DNA of 64,000 nt from NCBI RefSeq assembly GCF_000003815.2, contig NC_049983.1:16059547-16123546 (forward strand), in the 5' to 3' direction. Made by a program: the position numbers and the translations under genes. This stretch comes from Branchiostoma floridae (lineage: Eukaryota; Chordata; Leptocardii; Amphioxiformes; Branchiostomatidae). Positions 43,550-56,200 of this stretch are shown here, one piece after another. The notes beneath the pieces are model-generated. The model made no database searches. It saw only the letters and a program-made list of their open reading frames with translations, and was not told the DNA's origin. The number at the start of each line of letters is the position of its first letter. Within the stretch, counting starts at the first letter, position 1.

Positions 43550-45860
43550 TCTCAGTCACAGGCTTCCTGCAGCTGTGCTGCAGTTCTTCACAAAACTGCT
43601 AGATGTCACTGTGCCACCTGACAGAAAAAACCCTCCGTGGGTTATTCCATTTCTGCACTTGGAATTTCTAATACATTTACAAATTTAGAAATACAGAAGA
43701 AATACCATTTACCTGCTAAAGGTTGGAAAGATGAAGTTGATACTATAATTTTGTATGTCACCCATTTGAGGATTATTTGAATGGAATAGTCAACAGCAAT
43801 TGACAGGTGTTATACATATTTCATAACGGTAGTAGGGTTTTTCTACCATTTCATAAAAGCCTCCTCAAGTAATATTTCTTGTATAGGAATAGGAATAGAA
43901 CAGCTAGTGAAGCTGATTTGGGACACAAGCTAAGGGCTGGTTAGAGAAAACTAGTATATAGTTTAAATGGTATCATCTCCTTGTCCTTGCAGTCCTGCCC
44001 CCTATCATATTTTTGTGGAACAGCCCTCAGTTGTTATCACATTTGACTTAGCAATGTACAACATGACTAATTGTGCCATTTTAACTATTGCCATCGGCAC
44101 ATGGGACTTCTGTACATAAGAAAAATGTCTACACAAGTTTGTGTTTCTATACTTCAAATTGGTGACGGTAACAAAACTGATCTTTAATGTTTAATGTTTA
44201 ATATGTAACTATGCTGCAGATAAGAAAAGGATGAATTTTTTTACTATAAAGCGAGGATAAAGAGTATTTCCAAACGATTTTGTAGGGTTAGATGTAGGGT
44301 TAGTGGTTTACGTGCTGGAAGAGACAGGTAGAGGTGACGTTTTTGGAGTTTCTGGTGATTGAATTTTGTTTTATCGAGTCAAAGATTTATAGATACAATG
44401 TATCATGGTGGGAGAAAGAAGAATGATTATTATACTTATACATACTCAGAAAGTATCACTTGTTAAAAACAATTAAATGCTACGCAAGGGATAGAAAATC
44501 AGCATAGTGGATAAGTTTATAGATATCACTTATGTTCTACAAATCAAAGACTGATGCACATAGACATCAAAGGCAACGAACCATAATGATTACAGTTTGT
44601 AGATTGACAATACATGTATAGGCAAATACCATATCAACTTGATAAACATATCAGATTAATAACCAGCATATCAAATATTTAGGAGTGTCATATCAAAGTA
44701 CTGAATATCTTTGATACTTCAGATTTGAGGCAGAAGTTGTACATTTTACTACTTGTACTGCACGTCTTTGTCAAGCCAAGGGGTAAGGGGGTATGCAGGC
44801 TAGAGGAATGCTACAAGCTTACTCGTCCTGCAAGCAATTTCTATTTGATTAAACATGTTCAGCTTCTCCCACCCCAATGACCTGGAGGTCAAGGGAAAAG
44901 GTAGATAGGTAGGTAATCTCGAAGCAGATCCTACAGCATCATAATATAGTATCAAAAGCTACCAGAGGAGTGAAGCCGGCCTAGGAGTGTGTTTGGCTAC
45001 CGGAGGCTGATGACTCCCTTTGGTAAGCTGTACTCCTTGGCCAGCTTTGACACTATCTTATGCCACTGGTAAATCTGCCTGGAAATTAGTAGGTAGGTAG
45101 ATTTAGAGAACAAAAGTCATCTAATTAACAGGTTTCCGGCCTTGATGCTATGGAACCAATACAACCCCCTGCCCCTCCATGCTTGACCTGGACACTTGCA
45201 GATGCAGATGTCTCAAGAGTTTATGTCTGAGAAGGAAAGTTCCTTACAAACAGCCATAATGCCTTAAAGGTACAGGCATGTCATCAAGACACCCAAGACT
45301 TCACTCATCAATTGTTTTCTGTGTGTGTATTTAATGGATGTATACATCATGTATAACTACTGGTTCAGAATTCTTCAAGTACGGTATAGTTCATCATATG
45401 GAGACCTCTTAGACCAAGACCATTTCGTGTTTAAGAGATTGTTCTTTATACCTACCATTGTACCTAATTCCATATTGTCTACTACTACAGTAGCAGTGTC
45501 TTACAGCAGTTGAAATAGAATCTGATCAGCATTATGATTTTAGTTTTAAGCTGGGTCACAATGGGTATGGTAAATCATAGAAAGTATGTGCCATTTCTAG
45601 AAGTGTCCTATTTGACATCACAATGAAATCTTTAGTAAATGACATTTTCCGTGTATCCTAATGCAGTTTTTGTCAACTGCTTATAATCTTTCAAGACAAT
45701 TTTGTTGATTGAACATTTATCCATGACGATAAAGAAATCTCACAAGGCTGACAACCAGACAATAGCACTGGAAACGCCTGATGTGTCTTTTTACAGTATT
45801 CAGACAAATCTGACATGTACTTCTTCAAATGTAAATAAATAAGGAACACAGAAAATGGTG
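43550..45860 (+). other. CACNA2D: Probable CACNA2D 3' UTR
   Basis: No ORF of note. The region is AT-rich and the first clear AATAAA I found is at 45834-45839. It includes a dispersed-repeat fragment near 44985-45095. The exact end is inferred only from the signal. Confidence 0.5.
45834..45839 (+). terminator. CACNA2D: Candidate polyadenylation signal of CACNA2D
   Basis: AATAAA in GTAAATAAATAAGG, 2.3 kb after the stop codon. Other weaker signals may be used. Confidence 0.45.
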
Positions 45861-46481
45861 ACATTGATACATTTTGAAAAGCTGGTGTCCAATGACTTCC
45901 TTGGGTATCTGTTTCCAGTGTCAGTGACTTGTGAGTCTGGATGGAGTGGTTTTTGGTTTACAGTTGTCAATAACGAGAGAGAGAATTTGAGAGTGTACGT
46001 ATGACCTGAATGATACTTGGACATTCAATTTGCAGGCACAAAAAAAATGCATTATGTGATGAACCATTTGAACTACATGACTTTTTTTGTGAATATCCTC
46101 TACAAAATTGCATATTAATATTCTCCAAGCAGAGGTTGATTCGTGGAGATATAGTTGTAGTGGTCAGGAAATTTACCGGAGCATGCCGCGACTCATCCCC
46201 TGCTCGGAGAATAGCATATTAAAACATTACTGAAGTAAGGGATTTGAGAAGCAGTTAAGAGAGTCCACTAATGATCTGTTTATAAAGTGTAAGATGACTC
46301 ACCTAAATTTAATTTATCAGCAGAGACAATCGGCTTACATGTACAAATCAAGCACGTAGCCTTATAATCATATGTGGGCTGCTGAACTAATTGTTGAAAA
46401 ATGATAATTGTTGACTTCCACTATCTATAGCTGTCTATTTCAGGACACAGATAAACAAACACCCATGAACTCATAATTCTC

Positions 46482-46487
46482 TTTATT
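46482..46487 (-). terminator. LEMD3: Candidate polyadenylation signal of LEMD3
   Basis: TTTATT on the plus strand is AATAAA on the minus strand, about 3.65 kb after the LEMD3 stop. It faces the CACNA2D signal 640 bp away. Confidence 0.45.
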
Positions 46488-49400
46488 GTGTGATTACCAA
46501 GCTGCGGAGATACACTTTATCAAAAGAGTACATACAAATGGTTGGTGTCGGCACAAAAAACATTAAAAGCAGGAATTATTACAAAATATTGTCATCTGTG
46601 TGCCTCTGGTGGATAACCAGTAGCTAGCTAACCTCTTTTTTTGTGTCCGACTAACAGCATTATAAACAATTCCTGGATATCTGAGCCTCGGTCTCATCTC
46701 ACCACAGTTAACATTGTTTTGCTTCCTTATATCTGAAACTGCAACTTCTGCATCATCGGGTTTATAGTTTGAAGTATTTCTCACCAACTTCTCTTTTTAG
46801 AATTAGAAACTTACACTTAGAGTGATAGAAAAGGGGGGCTATCAGATGTCACATTCACCTTTCACCTGCCAACAATTTGAGTCTTACAACTATAGTCATC
46901 AGGACAAGGGTTAAACATGACTTTAGGAAGAAGACATTAAGAGAAAAGTTTGGAGACAGATTGTTGACAAAGTTTGGACAGGACTTGTAGTATGTTAAAC
47001 TGCTGGTGAGAAGAGACAGCGACTTCCCTAACGTAGCCTCGGACATCCCAGAAAACACTTGTGCGCAGGAACCTTTCGTCAACCCTCTCTCAAACCCGTA
47101 TGAGAACAGGAACCATCCATATAATGTACACAGGGGGTCCATATGAAAGTGGTACTGTGGAAATCTCCAACAGATTTTAGGGGGCAAAATTGTTTTTCCT
47201 GCTCTTTAATACAATGTTGGAGTTATGAAAACAAATCCATTTTGCCACCTAACATCTGCTTAATGACTAGTTCTGTCGGGAAGGCTGCCCAAGAGAACAT
47301 ACCACACCACCATCTTTACATCAGGGCTGGACCAATTTGCTTAAAAGGGGTGTTTTTAAAATACCCACATTGTATAGTCCTCGCAATAGACCAATTCAGA
47401 CTCACGACAACTGGCAACATCATGGGGTGGGTGGGTGTTATTTCCTCACCACTCAAGCATGCTATGTCACCCTAAAATATGGTACATGTTATCTCTAAGC
47501 AGACACAGGGAGGATAATTATTACCTGTTCCAAGCTGCCAATTCCTGTTAAAAACTGTCCCTAACTTCTGCAGAAAGACACACTGACCAGGCTCTTAATA
47601 AAAGGACAGATCTTTTCTGAAACCGTTTGCTTGTCCTTGAGGGCTATTTAGTATTAACGTCAATGTGAAAACCAACAAACTGATAGTTTTACATCTAAAG
47701 ACAAGCTGATGAAAAGCTTGATCAATGTGTCTATGTGCAGAAGAAGTTTGTACATAAATAGGCATCTAGGAAACTGTAACAAATTTCCTACAAAAACTTC
47801 TGCTTTGAATGATAAGGATGATGCGAGCTGTTCCTTTTTTATGTCAGAATTTGTCTATCGTAGATCTCTGGTCCAACCCTGACATAGGGACCCCTCAATC
47901 CAAACCTCTTATACATAAAGTCAAATTCTTTCTCATTACAACTGTTAGTATAGAACGTCTGGCCCGACGTGTTGCCATGACAACAGTCGGAAACAACTGT
48001 CGGCAACACTTACCTCTAAACGACTACATAAGGCTGGCCAGCATTATGGAACAGCACACGGGCAGGGGGTCTGGGCTAGTCCACTGTCAAGTCGGTAGAG
48101 GGGTGGGCAAAACTTGTCAAAACAAAGGTGAGGGGCATAATAATTGAGAAAGCAATAAAGGACGCAAACAAGTTGCTCAGGAATAATTTGAAAATGGGTA
48201 ATACAAGGACATTGTTATCAAAAAGGAGGTTTAAGTTTAGCTTTTCACCCCTACTCAAGCTTGTCAGATGGACCAATCTTCCTGCCCCCCTCCCCCATAC
48301 CTACTGAGAGTACGGTGTTTACCATCCCATTACAAATAACTCCAATTGGAACCTATCTACAATATACATTACTGTAGCCTTACTGCTCCAAAATACCTGC
48401 AACGGTCTGAAATGGCTGAGGAAAAAACTTGGTGGTGGAACACTTTCTGATCAATTTTTTTTTCTCTCACAAATTCAAACTTGACAAGGACGTATGGATT
48501 CAAGATAATAATCTATGTGTGTTGCTATTCCACCCAAGTTTTGGTTCTGCCATTTTGAAGAAAACCTTTGCTCCATTTACAGAGTACACTGACTGAGTGA
48601 TGCTTAAAGCTGTGATTTGGCCATTTCTGTACAGCAATAATATCACGTTCTGTGAACGCAGCAGTAACGCCTCCGAGGCAGTTGTAGTTATGGACAGCGG
48701 CAAAGCAAATATTTACATTGTACATTTACAGGAGTAGGCCGCTGTACGTTGTACAGATCGGTACTGTCCCTACGCACCCAACCGCTACGACTCTGAACAT
48801 TGACATAGGACAACATGTCACCCAACTGTGGATCCTCACTTGGAACCAATGGGCACTGTGTATGGGACATCAACATAACAAAATTCAAATTTTCTTAACC
48901 AATCGGAAGGCCTGATTCAGGACAGAAGCAAGCTCATTGGTCAGACATGGTCCTATGCCAATGCCACCTAGAGGGTAGTCAGTTTGGGTGCAGGGCTTCT
49001 TTAATAGTTTCACAATAAACAACGCTTTGGCCAACTTTTAAGTTTACAAAGCCACCATACATACATCATAAGTCAAATGAGCAGGAAACTCCTCACCATA
49101 CAAAAGGGCATTGCTTTCTATCTTGCTTCTACTTGAAGGAAGCAGAAATATTCAGATACCAAAATGATACAAAGTGTGTGAGACAAACAATGATATAAAG
49201 CACCCAAGCACCAATATTATAGACATGTAGGTTGTCATCTCAACCCAGCCCCACCTAGTTACATGTACAGTCAGGGGTTATTTCCCAATTCCTGTGGCGG
49301 TCTCCAAAGTTTTTTAATTTCCCAGACAAAATTTTTGTGGGCTATCATGTGTTTAACAGTTTTTGTGACAGTGACAAAAATGTGGGACGGACGTAATCTG

Positions 49401-50135
49401 AAATTGTTTCGCTCATAGAAAAGGAAATCTACTGACAGGATCAATTGGCAGTGGTGGTCTATTAACAGAAGAAGATGGTCCAAAATCAAGAGAAAGGGGT
49501 ACCAGAATAACATTCTTTCAAATCTTAAGAAATTTATCTCCTTACCACCTTTTGACTAAGAACATATGGAAGACCCCATTTCAGTTGTGTGCCCCCCACC
49601 CCCATGACTGCACAAGACTGTTTGCATTATACTTGCATGTCCATACATGTTCAATGTGATAACATGGATGAAGGCATCAGCCACTGTTGGTTCCCCCCCC
49701 ACCCCCCCACCCCCCCCCGCCCCAAACCAACAGTCCCTACCCAACACAGGTACAGAGGTAGTAGAAACATAACCTTACACAGAAACAGTCTCAGAGGTAC
49801 AGTGTGCAACAGGACATGTTTGTGTTTTTGGTTGTGGACACTTATGACATTTGTCCATCACACTGTCTCGTTTTTAAGAAAGCAGACAACTTTTATCAAA
49901 ATCATCTCTGCACCGATCAAGGCCTTGTCGACTCAACACCATGCATTCTGTACCCCTTCAAGAAATGACGTACTTGGGTTTGAAACCTTGACTGTTACTG
50001 ATTGAACATAAGAAACGGTTTGCTTTGAAACTGTACAACGCGAACACGGTGCATGTTGTCTACTACCTCCGTACCCTTAACACATAAACAACCCCCCCCT
50101 CCCTACACAACCCCCCTCCTACAAGCCCCCTGGAT
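46488..50135 (-). other. LEMD3: Probable LEMD3 3' UTR
   Basis: No gene recognised on either strand. Contains a C-rich run at about 49690-49727 and otherwise mostly unique-looking sequence. Part may be intergenic if a nearer signal is used. Confidence 0.4.
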
Positions 50136-50290
50136 TTACAGCAGGTGGTCCTCCACTTCCACCTTGTCGAGGTGCATGAGGGAGGTTTTGAGGGGGTTGG
50201 AGGGCCGCAGGGGGCCGGCAGCGTGCAGTGCGTCTGGGAACCTCTGGTGGTACCGATCTAACCACAGGTACTTCACTGTCACCAGCTTAC
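50136..50290 (-). CDS. LEMD3: LEMD3 last exon and stop
   Basis: Acceptor CCCCCAG, phase 1 in, stop TAA at 50136-50138. Encodes [20 protein letters not shown] and [19 protein letters not shown], then EDHLL, matching [20 protein letters not shown]. Confidence 0.97.
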
Positions 50291-53200
50291 CTGGGGGGAA
50301 ATGGGAGAAACATCAGTATCAGTATTGTGATTTAAAAACGTTGAAGAAGGTTAGACAATCAGGTAATAAGGTATGCCAAAAAGCAATTACAAACTGGATA
50401 TGATTTTTGAAATTAAAATCATATCCAGTTGCTCGAGTAACTGTTTTTGGTGTATTGTATCTTAAAATGTTGCTCCTTTTGGAAGTAAAGCAGACCTAGA
50501 GAAAAGAACTTTACAAAATAAAGTAAACTTTACAAAATAAAGGTAACAAGCCGAGCCAGCTTACATATGTGCCCTACATGGCAGAGACTCTCATTCTCGT
50601 ATAGGACTGTTTAGCACGAGCCAAAGCTGTAGGGCTGATATCTATTGGGACTTTACCTTGATCCATACTTACCATCGAACCATGATCCATGGAGGGCTCT
50701 GAATGCCTTTCCTGCTGCATCATGGGAGCTGCACTTCAGGTACACACAACCCTGAGGTAAGAAGGTAACAACATCAAAAAGTGTCCTTGTACTTGTAAGG
50801 TCACACCAGTTTCTTTTCTCGCTTGTCTGGTGAAAAAACAGCAATCAGACATCATAAAACTAGAGGGCAGGGAGCAAAGTTTGAATATGACTGTTTTCAC
50901 TCCATAAATCTGAGTGTGCCAAGGCATAAACCTTGGTCCTCAATCTTTTATTTTTCACTGTGATTTTCAGTTATTTGCAAAATTTGCATATTATGTCATT
51001 TGCATATTTGCAAAAATCCGAGAGGCAACAAATCAACTCCATTCTGTTTTGTTGGACAGGAACATGTGATGATCCTGATGTAACCTTTCTGAGGATGAAC
51101 TGAACTGAGCTGAACTAGATTGGATTGGATGTAAATGATAACTCCCTGTCCAAAGTCTATCGTGCGATAGATTGAAGTTACAGCACAGAATCTAACAATT
51201 AGCACAGGGAAGACTTACTTCTCTGGAGGACTTGTCCACAGCTATGTGCACGATGCCGTTGTTGTCTCCACACTTCTCTAGGATGGCATCTTGGATATGG
51301 ACGTGCCAGTCTTCACCAGTCTCTCTAGATACAGGGCACACAGAAACTCATGATTTCATTATTCAGCAGACGACTTACATATATAAGCCATTTCACAGTT
51401 TACACTGCACATGTGCAGAGTGATGCATTGTGGCTAACATGTCAAAAGTTGAAGGCCTCTGATGAGACATAAACAAAACATGTGTGTAGATCTACAAATG
51501 CATGAAGCATGGTCTAAATAAGAACTGATTTCAAGCTAGAAAATATATTTTCCTGGGCTTGAAATGACTGATTTAACATTATAGCAAACAAGATGAGCTC
51601 CCAAACAATGAGAGGGACAGAAAAAAAAAGTAAAGCTTGACACAGCCCTGTGCACATGTTAAAGACATTCATTTTGATTGTAAGAGGGTCCCCGTAAGCC
51701 TTTCTTTTGAGGTGCTAGCATTAGGGTACTCTGAGTGGTGAGTGTTTAAGTTATGTCTCCTATACTCACATGTCAGGATCAAACATGTTCCTGATCTTCA
51801 GACATGGGGTCGGGCTGTACGGACGGGAGTTCACTGACGAGTCCACGTCAAATGCTGCGGGTAAAAAAACAAATACACATCAGTTATCATACAACCCTCA
51901 GATACCCAAACATTATCTATAATGTTACTGAAGGCTGCTACATCATCCAGAATAGGACAATTTTCTAAAATTCACTTTTCCACATAAAAAATTCACTTGC
52001 CTGAAATTTAAATGACTTTTTTCTATGCATTTTCACTTCTACTTCTATCATGCATTTTCTAAGTTGACCAATGCATGACGCCGTGACTGTGAAAGGTTAC
52101 TCTCTTTACGCTGCTGTCATGTAGGCTACTAACTATTAAGTAAATGACAGCATATACATGTATAGTCAGACAATAGGGCTGGGTACCGGTACAGAAACTT
52201 CAGGTCCAGGTCCGGTTCAGGTCCAGAGGATTAGGTCCAGGTCCGGACCTGAACCTGGACCTGATTCAGTATGACTCATACCAATGGTCCATTTCACTAC
52301 AAAGAAATCTGTTTGGTGGAGTATTAGACTTACACTGACGTTTTAAAATCCTACAACGCTAACTGCACCTGTACGATTGACGGTAAAACTTGGTAGAAAT
52401 GACTATAAACTCTACTCTACTTCACTCTTGTTATTTTCTTCCACCTGCAAGCGTCCAAACGTGTGAATGCCTGATAAAATAATTTGTTAATTTTCTAATC
52501 GGTCCAACATCCGGTCCACCTAATTTTTTCAGGTCCGGTTTTTCTTTACCGGTCCAATAAGAAAAACCGGTTTTGTACCGGTACGCTGTACCGATACCCA
52601 GCCCTATCAGACAACATGTGACAAACCAAACCATTACCCACCTTCCCCTTGCCAGGCTTTTACTCTGCCCGTCTGCAACAAACAGGAAAGAAGAGTTAGT
52701 TCTCTATCTACACAACAGGAGTAATGTCATATGATTACCTAACATGGGCACTGACCATTCCAACCCTGCCCTTATAATGGCTGTATTCTCTTTCTAATCA
52801 ACCGTTTTCCTAATATAGACAATGACAGTTGCAATTCTGTCCTAACTAGTAATAGGGGTTCATTAGGAATTCATTTTTTCTAACCAATCCTCTCCTATTA
52901 TGGGCAATGGGAGTTTCTCAATCTTGTTATTATATGGTTGATTAAGTTCTCCCTGGGGCAATTCCTACCCTTATACAAAACGGTAAATGTGTAACGTTGC
53001 CTCTCTCCAGTCTTAACATGGACAATGTGACAATCTGAATAGGAGCTTTGTATTGTCAATAAAAAGTTTGCAGAGTAGACATCATCGATGACCAAAAGTC
53101 ATACTGGACATTTAAAATTTACCAAATGGAAACCTCATTTTCAACAGGAGGAGCAATTCTAACCATAATTTATACCACAGTTTTTACGAAGATGTTAAAC

Positions 53201-56200
53201 ATGGTGTGCATGTTTAGTTGTTAAAAACACAAATTCTCAAAGTTCAGGACAATAACAGTTGACAAGATTAAAAATGGTGAGAATTTGTTGTAGCCATGGC
53301 AGCGGTTGCCATGGCACGGACCAATAGGACTACTAACCCTGGGTGCCCCGAGAAGGAACTGTGGCAGACCAGACGCTGCCTCATGATCGGGGTTTGTATG
53401 ATTCTGAGACTGCAGTAACACAGGAGGGGGTTAAAAACACTTCACATGTGCAAAATCTCACCGGTAAAATCTGTGCCCCCCTCCCCACTTCTCTTTAACA
53501 AACACATGGCAATAAAATTGGTAAAAAAACACTTCAAATGTACAAAATCTCACCGATAAAAACTGTGCCCCCCTCCCCACTTCTCTTATACAAACACTAA
53601 AGATGATATATTGGTAAAAAAAATGGTAATAGCTCAGACCAACTTTTGTTTGTCTAACTTTCTCTACTTAAACTATTATTTTACCACAATTACCTTTAAT
53701 GTGCAATTAATTAACACACTTAATAGCATTGATAATCATGTCTATTGACCACATAGACAAGATTTTATTGATCTCTGTTTAGTCTTCTTGGGCAATTTCA
53801 ACTGTATACATTTTCTCAGTAAACAAATACTAGATACGAGCCTCTGGATTTGGCTGGTTGGAATAATGGTAAACTATTCTTCACTGTGATTTGCCAATGG
53901 TCACCTGATCTCTGACCAACGACAGGTGCAGAAAGCAACCATGAGTCTCATTGGCAGTTTTGACTGTACACATTTTTCAGTAAACAAATACTAGATTCAA
54001 GCCTCTGGATCTGGTTCACTAGATTGATGGTAAACTAGTCATCATTGCTGTGATTTGCCAACGGTCACCTGATCTCTGACCAATGACAGGCGCAGAAAGC
54101 AACCATGAGTCTCATTGGCAGTTTTGACTGTACACATTTTTCAGTAAACAAATACTAGATTCAAGCCTCTGGATCTGGCTGTCTAGGATAATGGTAAACT
54201 AGTCTGTGATTTGCCAATGGTCACCTGACCTCTGACCAATGACAGGTGCAGAAAGCAACCACGAGTGTAACGCACCAGCTCGTTGATTGGTGGGTAGAGT
54301 CTGTTGTTGGGCGTGTCCACGTTGATCCATCTCCAGACCGTGAAGGGCTCCCCGGAGATCTGCTGGCTCTCTACGCGGATCCGCGACTCGTTGGCAGACA
54401 GAAACTTCACGGCCCTGTCCCAAACCTGGCCCAGCTTCTTCCTGTGGGAACAGGGTGAAAGGTCAAACGGTCAGGAGTAGCTGTTAGGAATAGCAGAGAT
54501 TTTTCTAGGAAAAAATTGCAAGGGGGCCTTGCGAACGAGTGGAGCACAGAAGCCAGGGATTGTGTGGAAGATCTACAGGGGCTTCCCACTTTCCACAGTG
54601 TGGAGCTTGAGAGAACCTTAATATGGAAGGAACATTCTAAAATTACTGTCAGACAGGTCACTGTTAAAGACTGGTGTTCTGGAAACTGTAGACGATTAGA
54701 ACTAGCTTACATTATGTGCAAATACTTGTAAGTTTGGGAATTGCATCCATAAGCAGCGACACATGTGAAAGGAAAGACAACAAAATGCCATTTGAATAAA
54801 TCAGTTTATTGTATACAAAGAATTTTGATTGACAAGTTCAAATGGTGTAGAAGGAGGGATGGTTCACTAACCTCTCCTGGGGAGGGATGAGCATGTCCCT
54901 GACGTGGGGAATGGCCAGGTACGGCTGCAGGTCTGTGTTGTGCCTGCAGGCCTCCGCATGCTTCTTCAGTGCATCTGGAAACAGAGTAACATGGTCAATA
55001 CATATCTGCAGACTAGCCATGCCAGTTGAGCCAAAATCATCCAAACTCATACAAGCCCATCAGCTTCAGCAGAAAACTGTTACTAACAGTCATCTTTCCC
55101 AGGATCATTGCATCATTGCATCATTAAAAAAAAACACAAATTAGTCGTGAGACTGGGTGGGCGTCACTCCACCGTCATGGGGGCAGGGGCATGGCGAGTA
55201 TCGAACTCAGGACCTACTGATTCTGATTCCAACACTCTAGCCATTGCGCCACACAGACACCCTAGGTCATTGCATCGTTGAGTACATCAGACAGTAAAAT
55301 CCAAAAAGGTACTTTTATATGTAGAAATACGTTCACACCATGAAAATCAGACTGCTACAGGTTAAATTTATCATCTGTGTGTTTATGGCTAGCTCATTTG
55401 CAGCAAGTTCATTAACTTAATTGTTTGTTATTTTTCTTTCTGTACCTACCTAGAATGCGCTCGATCATGTTATACATGAGTCTGTTGTCCTCCTCTTGTC
55501 TTCTCCATCTGTACCGCATCAGTTCCACCCCTCCCCACACCAGGGCTACACCTGATACATGGTAAACACAACACATCAGTTCCACCCCTCCCCACACCAG
55601 GGCCACACCTGATACACAACAAACACAACACATCAGTTCCACCCCTCCCCACACCAGGGCCACACCTGATACACAACAAACACAACACATCAGTTCCACC
55701 CCTCCCCACACCAGGGCTACACCTGATACATGGTAAACACAACACATCAGTTCCACCCCTCCCCACACCATGGCAACACCTGTTACATGCAAATGCAACA
55801 ACATTTTGCTTAGTGCAACTTTATAACCAAGGTAGCACAGCACGGAATGTGAAATTTTGCAGTTGGAACACCTTTTCCCCCACCTAACACATTCATAAGC
55901 TTTTGTATTTATTTCTTGGTAAGATAAGACATAAGTAGTTACATGTAACTGAAAGAACTTGGAAGTGGGGCAACCTGTAATTTGATGGCGCAAAATGGCT
56001 TTTGACTCAGATTGTTACCTGAGCAACTGTTAAATCCCAGATGGCCGTCCATCCCAAAGGCGCTTCTGGGATGGAAGCGCATCTGGGATAGGTCTGCATC
56101 CCAGATATGCATATCTGGGATAGGCTAAAAACCTGGCTGAAAAAAGTATTTCCACCACTGAATCATCTCCTCACTACATCATAGCTCTGCGTCAGGAGTC

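Noticed and set aside
49589-50005. 138-residue plus-strand ORF over a C-rich run
   Set aside because: Low-complexity proline-rich translation of a poly-C tract opposite the LEMD3 3' UTR.
55412-55993. 193-residue minus-strand ORF as a separate gene
   Set aside because: It is the LEMD3 TM exon read through the 57-bp repeats and past the real donor at 55450.
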